Counted from the first letter of the stretch, positions 9,195 to 18,896 are shown. The stretch is 64,000 bases of DNA from Marichromatium gracile (GCF_004343155.1 NZ_SMDC01000001.1:1-64000); one strand, 5' to 3'. Numbers and translations: made by a program. The notes: generated by a model not told the origin, from the letters alone.

Positions 9195-11090
9195 ATGGAC
9201 TATCAGAGCGTCTACAAGCATTCGATGAAAGACCCCGAGGCCTTCTGGGCGGAGGCGGCCAGCCTCATCGACTGGGACAAGCCGTGGGACAAGGTGCTCG
9301 ACGACGCCAACAAGCCCTTCTACCGCTGGTTCAGTGGCGCGATGATGAACACCTGCTACAACGCGGTGGACCGTCATGTGATCGCCGGTCGCGGCGACCA
9401 GGCGGCGATCATCCACGACAGCCCGGTGACCGGCAGCAAGCGGGTGATCACCTACGCCGAGCTGCAGCAGCAGGTCGCGCGGATGGCCGGCGCGCTGCAG
9501 GCGCAGGGCGTGACCAAGGGCGACCGGGTGATCATCTACATGCCGATGGTGGCCGAGGCGCTGATCGCCATGCTCGGCTGCGCGCGCATCGGCGCCATCC
9601 ACTCGGTGGTGTTCGGCGGCTTCTCCTCGCACGAGCTGGCCACCCGCATCGATGACGCCAAGCCGAAGATGATCGTCGCCGCCTCCTGCGGCATCGAGCC
9701 CAACCGCGTGGTGCACTACAAGCCGCTGCTCGACGAGGCGATCGAACTCTCCACCCACAAGCCCGAGCACTGCCTCGTGCTGCAGCGCCCCGAGGAGCCC
9801 GGCACCCTGGTCGAGGGTCGCGACCTCGGCTGGGCCGAGGCGCTCGCCGCCGCCGAGCCGGCCGATTGCGTCTCGGTGGCCGCCACCGACCCGCTCTACA
9901 TCCTCTACACCTCCGGCACCACCGGCCAGCCCAAGGGCGTGGTGCGCGACAACGGCGGTCACGCCGTAGCACTGGCCTGGAGCATGGGCAACATCTACGA
10001 CGTCCAGCCCGGCGAGGTGTTCTGGGCCGCCTCCGACGTCGGCTGGGTGGTGGGTCACTCCTACATCGTCTACGCCCCGCTGCTGCGCGGCTGCACCACC
10101 GTGGTCTACGAGGGCAAGCCGGTCGGCACCCCGGATGCCGGCGCCTTCTGGCGGGTGATCGAGGAGCACAAGGTCAAGGTGCTGTTCACCGCGCCGACCG
10201 CCTTCCGCGCGATCAAGGGCGCCGACCCCAAGGCCGAGCATCTCGGGCGCTACGACACCAGCTCGCTGAGCGCGCTGTTCCTCGCCGGCGAGCGTTGCGA
10301 CCCCGACACCCTGCACTGGGCCGAGGACATCCTCAAGCGCCCGGTGATCGACCACTGGTGGCAGACCGAGACCGGTTGGGCGATCGCGGCCAACTGCATC
10401 GGCATCGAGCAGCTCCCGGTCAAGGCCGGCTCGCCGACCTGCGCCGTCCCCGGCTACGACATCCAGGTACTCGACGACGAGGGCGAGCCGGTCAAACCGG
10501 GCAACATCGGCCGCATCATGGTGAAGCTGCCGCTGCCGCCCGGCTGTCTGTCGACCCTGTGGGGCAACGACACCCGCTACGTCCAGTCCTACCTCTCGGC
10601 CGAGCCGGGCTACTACCTCACCGGCGACGCCGGCTATCTCGACGAGGACGGCTACGTCTTCGTGATGAGCCGTATCGACGACATCATCAACGTCGCCGGT
10701 CACCGGCTCTCGACCGGCGCGATGGAGGGCGTGCTCGCCTCGCACCCGGACGTCGCCGAGTGCGCGGTGATCGGCGCCGCCGACGAGCTCAAGGGCGAGC
10801 TGCCGCTCGGCCTGGTGGTGCTCAAGTCCGGGGTCGAGCGCGATCACGACACGATCAAGAAGGAGTTGGTCAAGCTGGTGCGCGAACAGATCGGTCCGGT
10901 CGCGGCGTTCAAGACCGTTGCCGTGGTCGAGCGTCTGCCCAAGACCCGCTCGGGCAAGATCCTGCGCGGCACCATGAAGGCGATCGCCGACGGCACCACC
11001 TACAAGCAGCCGGCGACCATCGACGACCCCTCGATCCTCGACGAGATCACCAGCTCGCTCAGCGCCATCGGCTACGGCCGTCACGACTGA
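9195..11090 (+). CDS. prpE: Propionyl-CoA synthetase (acyl-CoA synthetase family)
   Basis: Activates propionate (via propionyl-AMP) to propionyl-CoA. The 631-residue ANL-family protein shows the AMP-binding P-loop YTSGTTGQPKGVV near residue 238, the WWQTETGW motif near 392, the adenylate motif TGDAGYLDEDGY near 476 and the C-terminal lysine KTRSGKILRG near 592, where acetylation regulates such enzymes. The start at 9195 has AGAGGAT upstream and matches known PrpE length; a frame opening at 9117 adds 26 unconserved residues. An acetyl-CoA synthetase is the alternative, but the adjacent prpBCD genes favour PrpE. Confidence 0.92.
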   Translation: MDYQSVYKHSMKDPEAFWAEAASLIDWDKPWDKVLDDANKPFYRWFSGAMMNTCYNAVDRHVIAGRGDQAAIIHDSPVTGSKRVITYAELQQQVARMAGALQAQGVTKGDRVIIYMPMVAEALIAMLGCARIGAIHSVVFGGFSSHELATRIDDAKPKMIVAASCGIEPNRVVHYKPLLDEAIELSTHKPEHCLVLQRPEEPGTLVEGRDLGWAEALAAAEPADCVSVAATDPLYILYTSGTTGQPKGVVRDNGGHAVALAWSMGNIYDVQPGEVFWAASDVGWVVGHSYIVYAPLLRGCTTVVYEGKPVGTPDAGAFWRVIEEHKVKVLFTAPTAFRAIKGADPKAEHLGRYDTSSLSALFLAGERCDPDTLHWAEDILKRPVIDHWWQTETGWAIAANCIGIEQLPVKAGSPTCAVPGYDIQVLDDEGEPVKPGNIGRIMVKLPLPPGCLSTLWGNDTRYVQSYLSAEPGYYLTGDAGYLDEDGYVFVMSRIDDIINVAGHRLSTGAMEGVLASHPDVAECAVIGAADELKGELPLGLVVLKSGVERDHDTIKKELVKLVREQIGPVAAFKTVAVVERLPKTRSGKILRGTMKAIADGTTYKQPATIDDPSILDEITSSLSAIGYGRHD

Positions 11091-11101
11091 CCCCCCCGCG
11101 A

Positions 11102-11154
11102 CGACCGTCCGCACGGACGGTCGCGTGCGCCGCCCGCCCCACCGGGCGGCGCAC
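11102..11154 (+). terminator. tandem hairpins after prpE
   Basis: Two perfect stems: CGACCGTCCG/CGGACGGTCG (11102-11123) and GTGCGCCGCCCG/CGGGCGGCGCAC (11125-11154). Neither is followed by a T run. They probably end prpE transcription or protect its 3' end. Confidence 0.5.
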
Positions 11155-11231
11155 CCCACGCCACAGCTCCTCCGTCCGCCCCTCCCCAACACCCCCGACA
11201 AGATCGACTATCAGCCTGCTCAATCCGCAGC

Positions 11232-11243
11232 ATTGTCGACAAT
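11232..11243. promoter_or_regulatory. operator 1 of the GntR-type prp regulator
   Basis: Perfect 12-bp palindrome ATTGTCGACAAT, just upstream of the -35 of the regulator promoter. A near-identical copy lies at 11294-11305, with 62 bp between centres. GTCGAC-centred palindromes are consistent with sites of GntR/FadR-family propionate regulators. Confidence 0.7.
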
Positions 11244-11248
11244 CAGGA

Positions 11249-11276
11249 TTGACATCGATAAAAAACACGCTATCTT
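11249..11276 (+). promoter_or_regulatory. promoter of the GntR regulator and prpBCD
   Basis: TTGACA (11249-11254), a 16-base spacer and TATCTT (11271-11276). It is flanked by the two GTCGAC palindromes, which suggests autoregulation. Confidence 0.65.
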
Positions 11277-11293
11277 CGCTGTCATTCTGTTGA

Positions 11294-11305
11294 AGTGTCG
11301 ACAAT
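11294..11305. promoter_or_regulatory. operator 2 of the GntR-type prp regulator
   Basis: AGTGTCGACAAT, differing from operator 1 at one base. It lies just downstream of the expected transcription start and overlaps a possible GTG start codon at 11295. Confidence 0.65.
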
Positions 11306-11309
11306 CCAG

Positions 11310-11987
11310 ATGACAAAGGCCTCCAACGCCTCAACCGAGCCCAGCTCCACCATCGCCGATCGCATCTTCGACCAGATGCGTCAGGCGATCGTCGAGGGCG
11401 GCATCCCCGCGGGCAGCAAGATCAGCGAGCCGGTGCTCGCCGCCCGCTACGGGATCAGCCGCGGGCCGCTGCGCGAGGCGCTGCGTCGGCTTGAGTCGAT
11501 CAAGCTGGTCGAGCGCCGCGCCAACGTCGGCGCCCGGGTGATCCAGCTCAACAGCGACCAGCTGCTCGAGATCTACGACGTGCGCGAGGCGCTCGAGGGC
11601 ATGGCCGCGCGGATCGCCGCCGAGCGCATGCCGGAGGGCGCGATCGAGGAGCTCAAGGCGCTGCTGGCGCATCATCGCGGCGACATCGCCCGCGACGACT
11701 GGCAGACCTACTTCCAGGAGGAGGGCGATCTGGATTTCCACTTCCGCATCGTCCAGGGCGGCGGCAACCGCCGACTGGTCGACATCCTCTGCAACGACCT
11801 CTACCACCTGGCGCGGATGTATCGCTGCCAGTTCGGGATGCGGAGCGAGCGGGCGCGGGACGCGCTCAAGGAGCACGAACTCGTCGTCGACGCCATCGCG
11901 GCGCGGGACGGCGAGCTGGCGGAGTGGCTGATGCGTCGCCACATCCGCGCCTCGCGCGAGGCCATCGCCCGGCGCCTCGTCCCATAG
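11310..11987 (+). CDS. GntR/FadR-family regulator of the methylcitrate operon
   Basis: A 225-residue DNA-binding protein. The N-terminal winged helix (about 20-80) carries the GntR signature ISEPVLAARYGISRGPLREALRRLE and then LVERRANVGARV. The C-terminal all-helical FCD domain (about 90-220) has the metal/ligand histidine segment DLDFHFRIV and a late HELVVDAI and RRHIRAS. It lies between prpE and prpB. The start is uncertain: ATG at 11310 or GTG at 11295, neither with a clear ribosome binding site. It probably senses a cycle intermediate such as 2-methylcitrate (inference). Confidence 0.9.
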   Translation: MTKASNASTEPSSTIADRIFDQMRQAIVEGGIPAGSKISEPVLAARYGISRGPLREALRRLESIKLVERRANVGARVIQLNSDQLLEIYDVREALEGMAARIAAERMPEGAIEELKALLAHHRGDIARDDWQTYFQEEGDLDFHFRIVQGGGNRRLVDILCNDLYHLARMYRCQFGMRSERARDALKEHELVVDAIAARDGELAEWLMRRHIRASREAIARRLVP

Positions 11988-12080
11988 CGCGGACGACGAC
12001 CGCGGGGCGGGTCCGCGCATCGAAATCACCACAGTCACGGACGCCGCACGCGTCCGGGCGGTTCAAGGAGACCCAACACC

Positions 12081-12968
12081 ATGAGCGACACCATGACGGC
12101 CGGCGCACGACTGCGACTCGCGGTCCAGGAAGAGAACCCCCTGCAGATCATCGGCGCAATCAACGCCTATCACGCGATGATGGCCGAGCGCACCGGCTAC
12201 CGCGCCATCTATCTCTCCGGCGGCGGTGTCGCCGCGGGCTCCTACGGCCTGCCCGACCTGGGCATGACCAGCCTCGATAACGTCCTCGAGGACGTGCGCC
12301 GCATCACCGACGCCACCCAGACCCCGCTGCTGGTCGACGCCGACACCGGCTGGGGCGGCGCCTTCAACATCGCCCGCACCGTGCGCCTGCTCAACCAGGC
12401 CGGCGCCGCCGGTTGCCACATCGAGGACCAGGTCGCGGCCAAGCGCTGCGGTCACCGTCCGGGCAAGGCGATCGTCTCGCAGGCCGAGATGGTCGACCGC
12501 ATCAAGGCCGCGGTCGACGCACGCCGTGACGACTTCGTGATCATGGCGCGCACCGACGCGCTCGCCGTCGAGGGCATGGACGCCGCCATCGAGCGCGCCG
12601 TGGCCTGTGTCGAGGCCGGCGCCGACATGATCTTCCCCGAGGCGATGACCGAACTCGAGCAGTACCGTCAGTTCACCGCCGCGGTCAACGTCCCGGTGCT
12701 CGCCAACATCACCGAGTTCGGCGCCACCCCGCTGTTCAAGACCACCGAGCTCGCCGAGGTCGGCGTCTCCATGGTGCTCTACCCGCTGTCGGCCTTCCGC
12801 GCCATGAACAAGGCCGCGCTCAACGTCTACCAGGCGATCCGCAACGAGGGCACCCAGGCCGGCGTCATCGACACCATGCAGACCCGCATGGAGCTCTACG
12901 ATTACCTCGGCTACCACGCCTTCGAGCAGAAGCTCGACGCCCTGTTCGAGCAGAACAAACCCGAGTAA
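12081..12968 (+). CDS. prpB: 2-methylisocitrate lyase
   Basis: Cleaves 2-methylisocitrate to pyruvate and succinate, the last step of the methylcitrate cycle. The 295-residue protein belongs to the isocitrate lyase/PEP mutase superfamily: YLSGGGVAA near residue 38, the Mg-binding [11 protein letters not shown] near 85, the active-site signature KRCGHRPGK near 121 and [10 protein letters not shown] near 157. AAGGAG lies 10 bases upstream. It is followed by prpC after 98 bases. Confidence 0.95.
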   Translation: MSDTMTAGARLRLAVQEENPLQIIGAINAYHAMMAERTGYRAIYLSGGGVAAGSYGLPDLGMTSLDNVLEDVRRITDATQTPLLVDADTGWGGAFNIARTVRLLNQAGAAGCHIEDQVAAKRCGHRPGKAIVSQAEMVDRIKAAVDARRDDFVIMARTDALAVEGMDAAIERAVACVEAGADMIFPEAMTELEQYRQFTAAVNVPVLANITEFGATPLFKTTELAEVGVSMVLYPLSAFRAMNKAALNVYQAIRNEGTQAGVIDTMQTRMELYDYLGYHAFEQKLDALFEQNKPE

Positions 12969-13066
12969 ATCCCTGACGCAGGAGACGCCCGGCCACGCCT
13001 CGGCCAGCGTCTCCCGCCCCGTCGCACGCGCCGCGTCCGGGGCCAACCCGATCCGAGGAGAGAACC

Positions 13067-14221
13067 ATGGCCGAGACCTCGCAGACCCAGCTGCCCAAGC
13101 CGAAGAAGTCCGTCGCCCTGTCCGGCACCGCCGCGGGCAACACCGCCATCTGCACCGTTGGCCGCACCGGCAACGACCTGCACTACCGTGGCTACGACAT
13201 CCTCGACTTCGCCGACCAGGCCGAGTTCGAGGAGATCGCCTACCTGCTCATCCACGGGCGTCTGCCCAACCACGCCGAGCTGGCCGCCTACAAGCGCAAG
13301 CTCAAGAGCCTGCGCGGCCTGCCCGCGGCGCTCAAGACCGCGCTCGAGCAGCTGCCGCCCTCGGCCCACCCGATGGACGTGATGCGTACCGGCTGCTCGG
13401 TGCTCGGCACCCTCGAGCCGGAGAAGGACGACATGTCGGTGGCCGGCGCACGCGACATCGGCGACCGGCTGCTCGCCAGCTTCGGCTCGATGCTGATGTA
13501 CTGGTACCACTTCTCGCACAACGGGCGGCGCATCGAGGTCGAGACCGACGATGATTCGATCGGCGGTCACCTGCTCCACCTGCTCCACGGCGAGCCCCCC
13601 TCGGACGAGTGGGTGCACGCGATGCACACCTCGCTGATCCTCTACGCCGAGCACGAGTTCAACGCCTCGACCTTCACCTCGCGCGTGGTCGCCGGCACCA
13701 ACTCCGACATCTACTCGGCGATCACCGGCGCCATCGGCGCGCTGCGCGGTCCCAAGCACGGCGGTGCCAACGAGGTCGCCTGCGACATCCAGAACCGCTA
13801 CGCCACCGCCGACGAGGCCGAGGCCGACATCACCGAGCGGGTCGCACGCAAGGAGATCATCATCGGCTTCGGCCACCCGGTCTACACCATCGCCGATCCG
13901 CGCAACAAGGTGATCAAGGCCGTGGCCAAGCGTCTCGCCGAGGGCAATGGCGACATGCGCATGTTCCAGGTCGCCGAGCGTCTGGAGACGGTGATGTGGG
14001 ACCTCAAGAAGATGTTCCCCAACCTCGACTGGTTCTCGGCCGTGTCCTACGCGCAGATGGGCGTGCCCACCGCGATGTTCACCCCCTTCTTCGTGATCTC
14101 GCGGACCACCGGCTGGGTGGCACACGTCATCGAGCAGCGCCAGGACGGCAAGATCATCCGCCCGAGCGCCAACTATGTCGGTCCCGAGGACCTCAACTGG
14201 CTGCCGATCAAGCAGCGCTGA
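13067..14221 (+). CDS. prpC: 2-methylcitrate synthase
   Basis: Condenses propionyl-CoA with oxaloacetate. It has the citrate synthase fold in 384 residues: LIHGRLPN near residue 62, the histidine region [14 protein letters not shown] near 226 and the signature [13 protein letters not shown] near 266, with R-rich [13 protein letters not shown] at the end. Length and neighbours (prpB, prpD) support the methylcitrate enzyme over a housekeeping citrate synthase. GAGGAGAG lies upstream of the start. Confidence 0.95.
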   Translation: MAETSQTQLPKPKKSVALSGTAAGNTAICTVGRTGNDLHYRGYDILDFADQAEFEEIAYLLIHGRLPNHAELAAYKRKLKSLRGLPAALKTALEQLPPSAHPMDVMRTGCSVLGTLEPEKDDMSVAGARDIGDRLLASFGSMLMYWYHFSHNGRRIEVETDDDSIGGHLLHLLHGEPPSDEWVHAMHTSLILYAEHEFNASTFTSRVVAGTNSDIYSAITGAIGALRGPKHGGANEVACDIQNRYATADEAEADITERVARKEIIIGFGHPVYTIADPRNKVIKAVAKRLAEGNGDMRMFQVAERLETVMWDLKKMFPNLDWFSAVSYAQMGVPTAMFTPFFVISRTTGWVAHVIEQRQDGKIIRPSANYVGPEDLNWLPIKQR

Positions 14222-14223
14222 GC

Positions 14224-14304
14224 CAGCTACCAGCTACCAGCTACCAGCTACCAGCTACCAGCTACCAGCTACCAGCTACCAGCTACCAGCTACCAGCTAC
14301 CAGC
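14224..14304. repeat. 11-copy heptamer tandem repeat between prpC and prpD
   Basis: Eleven perfect copies of CAGCTAC (14224-14300) plus a degenerate copy, starting 3 bases after the prpC stop. The array lengthens the intercistronic gap to 152 bases. It should be prone to slippage and copy-number change. Read as protein it gives QLPATSY repeats in every frame, but no gene uses it. Confidence 0.97.
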
Positions 14305-14373
14305 TCGAGGCTGGAGCTGGTGGCCGGCGGCTGCAAGCCACCGCATTCCCAACCCACTGGAGACCTCATTCAA

Positions 14374-15822
14374 ATGAGCGCACATATCGCCGACGCCAAC
14401 GTTCGCCCCGATCCGGACCAGGAACTGGTCGCCATCGCCGACTACGTCTGCAACACCGAGATCGACTCGGCCGAGGCCATCACCACCGCCCGTCACTGCC
14501 TGATGGACTCGCTCGGCTGCGCCATGCTCGCGCTGCAGTACCCCGAGTGCACCAAGCACCTCGGCGCCATCGTCCCCGGCACCACCGTGCCCAACGGTTC
14601 GCGCGTGCCCGGCACCGCCTTCCAGCTCGACCCGGTCAAGGCCGCCTGGGACATCGGCGCCATGGTCCGCTGGCTCGACTTCAACGACACCTGGCTCGCC
14701 GCCGAGTGGGGCCACCCCTCCGACAACCTCGGCGCCATCCTCGGTCTCGGTGACTATCTCTCGCGCAAGGCGGTGGCCGACGGCGCCGCGCCCCTGACCG
14801 TGGGCGACGTGCTGCAGTACATGGTCAAGGCACACGAGATCCAGGGCGTGCTCGCCCTCGAGAACAGCTTCAACCGCGTCGGTCTCGACCACGTGCTGCT
14901 GGTCAAGGTGGCCTCGGCGGCGGTCTCGGCGCTGATGCTCGGCGCCGATCGCGACCAGGTCATCGACACCCTGTCGCAGGCCTGGGTCGACGGCCAGGCG
15001 CTGCGCACCTACCGTCACGCCCCCAACACCGGCTCGCGCAAGTCGTGGGCGGCGGGCGATGCCAGCTCGCGCGCGGTGCGTCTGGCGATGATGGTCGATC
15101 GTGGCGAGATGGGCCTGCCCTCGGTGCTGAGCGCGCCGACCTGGGGCTTCTACGACGTGCTGTTCAAGGGCAACAAGTTCGCCTTCCAGCGCGACTACGG
15201 CAGCTATGTGATGGAGAACATCCTGTTCAAGATCAGCTTCCCTGCCGAGTTCCACGCCCAGACCGCGGTCGAGTGCGCGATGCGCCTGCACGACCAGGTC
15301 AAGGACCGCATCGACGAGATCGAGCGCATCGAGCTGGTCACCCAGGAGTCGGCGATCCGCATCATCAGCAAGGACGGCCCGCTCTACAACCCGGCCGACC
15401 GCGACCACTGCCTGCAGTACATGGTCGCCGTGCCGCTGATCCACGGTCGTCTCACCGCCGCCGACTACGAGGACGGCGTCGCCGCCGATCCGCGCATCGA
15501 TGCGCTGCGTGAAAAGATGGTGGTGCGCGAGGATCCGCGTTACACCGCCGAGTACCTCGATCCCGAGAAGCGCTCGATCGCCAACGCCGTGCAGGTCTTC
15601 TTCAAGGACGGCAGCAGCACCGAGCTGGTCGAGGTCGAGTACCCGATCGGTCACCGTCGTCGTCGCGCCGAGGGCATCCCGGTGCTCGAGGCGAAGTTCC
15701 TCGCCGCACTCAAGACCCGCTTCCCCAAGGGTCAGGCACAGCGCATCTACGACCTCTGCCAGGACGAGCAGCAGCTGATGCAGACCCCGGTGCACCAGTT
15801 CATGGACCTGTTCATGATCTGA
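14374..15822 (+). CDS. prpD: 2-methylcitrate dehydratase
   Basis: Dehydrates 2-methylcitrate to 2-methyl-cis-aconitate; members of the MmgE/PrpD family need no Fe-S cluster. The 482-residue protein shows [10 protein letters not shown] near residue 43, [19 protein letters not shown] near 103, [14 protein letters not shown] and [20 protein letters not shown], all typical of the family, and ends [12 protein letters not shown] lies 11 bases upstream of the ATG at 14374; the frame continues upstream only through the heptamer array. Last gene of the prp operon. Confidence 0.95.
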   Translation: MSAHIADANVRPDPDQELVAIADYVCNTEIDSAEAITTARHCLMDSLGCAMLALQYPECTKHLGAIVPGTTVPNGSRVPGTAFQLDPVKAAWDIGAMVRWLDFNDTWLAAEWGHPSDNLGAILGLGDYLSRKAVADGAAPLTVGDVLQYMVKAHEIQGVLALENSFNRVGLDHVLLVKVASAAVSALMLGADRDQVIDTLSQAWVDGQALRTYRHAPNTGSRKSWAAGDASSRAVRLAMMVDRGEMGLPSVLSAPTWGFYDVLFKGNKFAFQRDYGSYVMENILFKISFPAEFHAQTAVECAMRLHDQVKDRIDEIERIELVTQESAIRIISKDGPLYNPADRDHCLQYMVAVPLIHGRLTAADYEDGVAADPRIDALREKMVVREDPRYTAEYLDPEKRSIANAVQVFFKDGSSTELVEVEYPIGHRRRRAEGIPVLEAKFLAALKTRFPKGQAQRIYDLCQDEQQLMQTPVHQFMDLFMI

Positions 15823-15830
15823 CCCCGGTC

Positions 15831-15880
15831 GCGCGCCCCCGCCGGGGCGCGCCCCGAGCGGGGTGGCCGAGGCCACCCCG
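15831..15880 (+). terminator. tandem hairpins after prpD
   Basis: Stem GCGCGCCCC/GGGGCGCGC (15831-15852), then CGGGGTGGCC/GGCCACCCCG (15859-15880). No T run follows. Probable end of the prp operon. Confidence 0.5.
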
Positions 15881-16092
15881 CGCCCCTCTCTCCACCCCCC
15901 GCCGCCCCCCGTCCCACTTGGCGTGCCACCCGCACTGGGCCATGCTTGTTAGAGAGCGCTCCCGTGCACGACCCACTGGCGCCGAATCTCGCCATCGGTC
16001 GAGCGGGCCTCGTCCCGGGCCATCGCGCAGCATCTCTATCCATATCGGTCAAGCCGCACCCCGACTGCGGCATCTCGCGGAGGCAGTGGTCA

Positions 16093-17487
16093 ATGCATCC
16101 CCCCGGCCCCGACAGCGAGCAACTGCGTGTCGAGAACGCCGCGCTGAAGCGCCGTATCAACGAACTCGAACGAGCGCAGCACAGGACGCGCGGCCCCGAC
16201 ACCGCCGCCCTGCTCGATAACTTCCCCGGCATGGCCTACCGCTGCCAGAACGACAGCAACTGGACCATGGACTACGTCAGCGCCGGCTGCCTGGCGCTCA
16301 CCGGCCACCCCCCCGAGGCGCTGATGCGCTCGCGGGTCATCTACTCAGACCTGATCCACCCCGAGGATCGCAGCCGGGTGTGGGATCAGGTCCAGCTGGC
16401 GCTCGGCGAGCAACGCACCTTCGAGGTCGAGTACCGCATCAACCACATCGACGGCGAGATCCGCTGGGCCTGGGAGCGCGGCTGGGGACTGTGGTCCGAT
16501 CACGGCGAACTGTTCACCCTCGAGGGCTTCATCACCGACATCTCGGCCTACAAGCGCGCCGAACAAGCACTGCGCGACCATCAGGCGACACTGCGCGCGC
16601 TGCTCGATACCCCCGAGGACTCGATGCTGCTGATGGACGCCACCGGCAAGCTGATCGCCTGCAACGACATGACCGCGCGCCAGCTGCGCTGCGACCGCCA
16701 ACAGCTGATCGGCAGCAGCCTGTTCGCGCGGCTCCCGACCGAGGTCGCCGCCAACCTGCACCGTCAGCTCAGGAAGGTGATCGCCAGCGCCGAGCCGATC
16801 CGCTTCCAGGAGCAATATCGCGACCGCTGGTTCGACCACACCCTCTACCCGGTCTGCAACGCGCACCGTCAGGTCTCGCAGCTGGCGCTCTATTCACGCG
16901 ACATCACCGAGCAGAAACAGCTCGAGCGCACCCTCGAGCAACTGGCCATCTCCGACCCCCTGACCGGCTTGTTCAACCGCCGTCAGTTCTGGTCGCTGGC
17001 CGAGCAGAGCCTGGCCCAGGCGGCGCGCAAGCGCACGCCGACCAGCGCGCTGATGATCGACATCGATCACTTCAAGTCGATCAACGACCGTCACGGCCAC
17101 CTCATCGGCGATCAGGTGCTGCAGACCATCGCCAGCGAACTCAAGCTCAACCTGCGCCACAGCGACATCCTCTGTCGCTACGGCGGCGAGGAATTCGCCG
17201 CGCTGCTCCCCGAGACCGACCTCAGCACCGCCAGCGAGACCGCCGAGCGGTTGCGTCAGTGCATCGCCGACACCCCGATCGAGACCGACCAGGGAGCGCT
17301 CTCGCTGACCATCAGCATCGGCGTCGCCGAACTCGTCGGTGGATTCAGGACCAGGGTCTCGACCCTGCTCGAATGCGCCGATCGCAAGCTCTACGCCGCC
17401 AAGCAGGCCGGACGCGACCGGATCGCCTGCTGGACCCCCTCGGACGACGAGCTACAGCGCCTCGCCGGCAACGCTCACGGACTCTGA
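16093..17487 (+). CDS. PAS-PAS-GGDEF diguanylate cyclase
   Basis: A 464-residue c-di-GMP synthase. A short N-terminal coiled coil (QLRVENAALKRRINELE) is followed by a PAS domain (about 35-160, ending FITDISAYKRAEQ), a second PAS (about 170-280, ending SRDITEQKQLE) and a GGDEF domain (about 285-450). The active site is GGEEF, and an RxxD inhibitory site (RHSD) precedes it by five residues, so product inhibition is expected. No transmembrane segment is seen. The start at 16093 is preceded by GGAGG at 9 bases; the upstream in-frame extension lacks conserved features. Confidence 0.92.
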   Translation: MHPPGPDSEQLRVENAALKRRINELERAQHRTRGPDTAALLDNFPGMAYRCQNDSNWTMDYVSAGCLALTGHPPEALMRSRVIYSDLIHPEDRSRVWDQVQLALGEQRTFEVEYRINHIDGEIRWAWERGWGLWSDHGELFTLEGFITDISAYKRAEQALRDHQATLRALLDTPEDSMLLMDATGKLIACNDMTARQLRCDRQQLIGSSLFARLPTEVAANLHRQLRKVIASAEPIRFQEQYRDRWFDHTLYPVCNAHRQVSQLALYSRDITEQKQLERTLEQLAISDPLTGLFNRRQFWSLAEQSLAQAARKRTPTSALMIDIDHFKSINDRHGHLIGDQVLQTIASELKLNLRHSDILCRYGGEEFAALLPETDLSTASETAERLRQCIADTPIETDQGALSLTISIGVAELVGGFRTRVSTLLECADRKLYAAKQAGRDRIACWTPSDDELQRLAGNAHGL

Positions 17488-17494
17488 GGCCGAC

Positions 17495-18055
17495 TCAGCG
17501 CATCAGCGCCTCGCGCACCCGGGACCAGGGGAAATTGCCCGCGAACCCCGGATAGGCGCCGCCGGGATCGACCTTCGACTTGTAGCGCCGCCCGCCGCAG
17601 ACGAAGCTGCGGGTATCGAGTTCGCCATGACCACGTATCTGCGCCGGGGTCAGGTCATGGGCGACGAGCAGCGGGCGCAGCAGCGCGATCAGCGCCTGGA
17701 TCTGGACCTCGGGAAAGGGGTCGCGACCATCGCCGTCGTTGACCAGCTCGATGCCGACCGAGCGGGCGTTGTGACCGCGGGCGTGATGGGCGACCTCGGC
17801 CACCGGCGTCCCCGTCACCGTGGTGCCGTCGCGACCGATCAGATAGTGATAGCTGATGCCCGGGTTGCGGGCGAAATGACGCCGGTTGGACTCGAGCGTA
17901 CCGCCCCCGGAGTGCCACAGCCGCCCCGCCTTGCAGCCCGGACCGCCGGTGGCATGGATCACCACCAGATCGATCTCGCGCGCCGGCGTCGCGCCGAGCC
18001 CGAGCAGCAAGAGCAGGCCGAGCAGCCAGCGCCCGTATCTCGCCATCCCCCCCAT
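17495..18055 (-). CDS. Exported N-acetylmuramoyl-L-alanine amidase (Amidase_2 family)
   Basis: A 186-residue peptidoglycan amidase. It has a signal peptide (WLLGLLLLLGLGATPARE) and then a compact AmpD/PGRP-type domain with zinc-ligand candidates in VVIHATGG, VAHHARGHNARSVGIEL and the RGHGELD region, and a C-terminal SKVDPGGAYPGF, typical of Amidase_2. The start at 18055 has GGAGG six bases upstream; an internal ATG at 18046 is possible. It converges with the diguanylate cyclase, 7 bases apart, and is divergent from the permease gene. Confidence 0.88.
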   Translation of the reverse strand: MGGMARYGRWLLGLLLLLGLGATPAREIDLVVIHATGGPGCKAGRLWHSGGGTLESNRRHFARNPGISYHYLIGRDGTTVTGTPVAEVAHHARGHNARSVGIELVNDGDGRDPFPEVQIQALIALLRPLLVAHDLTPAQIRGHGELDTRSFVCGGRRYKSKVDPGGAYPGFAGNFPWSRVREALMR

Positions 18056-18155
18056 GCCCCACCTCCGGCGGCCTCGGCCGCATCTCGAGCACGCCCACGC
18101 AGGCGATCTCGGCTATGCTGGAGGGCTTGAATCCGCCTTGCAGGAGGATCCGGCC

Positions 18156-18890
18156 ATCCTCTCCCTGACCGATCTCGCCACCCTCGTCATCCTCACCGTC
18201 GCCGCCTTCGCCCACGGCGCCCTCGGCTTCGGCTTCCCGTTGCTCGCCACCCCGCTGCTGGCGCTGGTGATGGACCTGCGCATGGCGATCCTGCTGACCC
18301 TGATCCCGACCATCCTCATCAACCTGGTGAGCATCGCCCACGAGCGACACTGGCGCGAGGCGCTGCGCCGTTTCTGGCCGCTCCCGGTGAGCACCATGAT
18401 CGGCAGTCTGATCGGCACCCAGTTGCTGCTCAGCATCGACCCGCAGCCCTTCCAGATCCTGCTGGCGCTGGTGCTGGTCGCCTTCCTGCTGCTCGAGCGC
18501 CGTCAGGGCAGCGGCCCGGAGCGCCAGGTGCCGCACTGGGCGCTGGCACTGCTCGGACTGAGCATGGGTCTGCTGGCAGGGCTGATCAACATCTTCGCCC
18601 CGGTGGTGGTGGCCTTCGCCCTCTACACCCGGATGAACCCGGTGCTGATGGTCGCAACCTTCAACCTCAGCTTCATCACCAGCAAGAGCGGCCAGGTACT
18701 CGGCTTCGCCAGTCGCGATGCGCTCGACCCCGCGGTGCTCGGTCTGGCGCTGGTGCTGCTCCCGGCGGTGCTGCTGGCGCTGTGGATCGGCATCCGGGTG
18801 CGGCGCCATCATGGTGGGACGAGCTACCGCAACTGGCTGCGCGGCGCGCTCTGGGCGATCGCCGCACTGCTGATCATCGAGGCCTGGTGA
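18156..18890 (+). CDS. TauE/SafE-family membrane permease
   Basis: A protein of about 245 residues with seven or eight hydrophobic segments. The TauE/SafE hallmark AAFAHGALGFGFPLLATP lies in the first helix and a second repeat begins at LALLGLSMGLLAGLINIFAP. Family members export sulfite, sulfoacetate or related organic anions; the substrate here is unknown. No ATG, GTG or TTG has a good site near the first helix: AGGAGG (18142-18147) lies eight bases before an in-frame ATC at 18156, and TTG at 18138 is the main alternative. It converges with the TerB-like gene, 6 bases away. Confidence 0.82.
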   Translation: MLSLTDLATLVILTVAAFAHGALGFGFPLLATPLLALVMDLRMAILLTLIPTILINLVSIAHERHWREALRRFWPLPVSTMIGSLIGTQLLLSIDPQPFQILLALVLVAFLLLERRQGSGPERQVPHWALALLGLSMGLLAGLINIFAPVVVAFALYTRMNPVLMVATFNLSFITSKSGQVLGFASRDALDPAVLGLALVLLPAVLLALWIGIRVRRHHGGTSYRNWLRGALWAIAALLIIEAW

Positions 18891-18896
18891 GACGGT

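Noticed and set aside
9114-11201. 695-residue open frame antisense to prpE
   Set aside because: A product of high GC codon bias (long frames opposite a real gene). It has no domain, no ribosome binding site and lies fully over prpE, which has clear motifs. The same holds for the long antisense frames over prpD, glnE, dsbD and accC.
14224-14304. CRISPR array
   Set aside because: Repeats are 7 bp with no spacers; simple tandem repeat. The same applies to the arrays at 45, 52, 55 and 61 kb.
18115-18168. 17-codon upstream ORF before the permease
   Set aside because: ATG at 18115 is in another frame and ends at 18168; GGAGG follows its start instead of preceding it. Kept only as a remote possibility for coupling.
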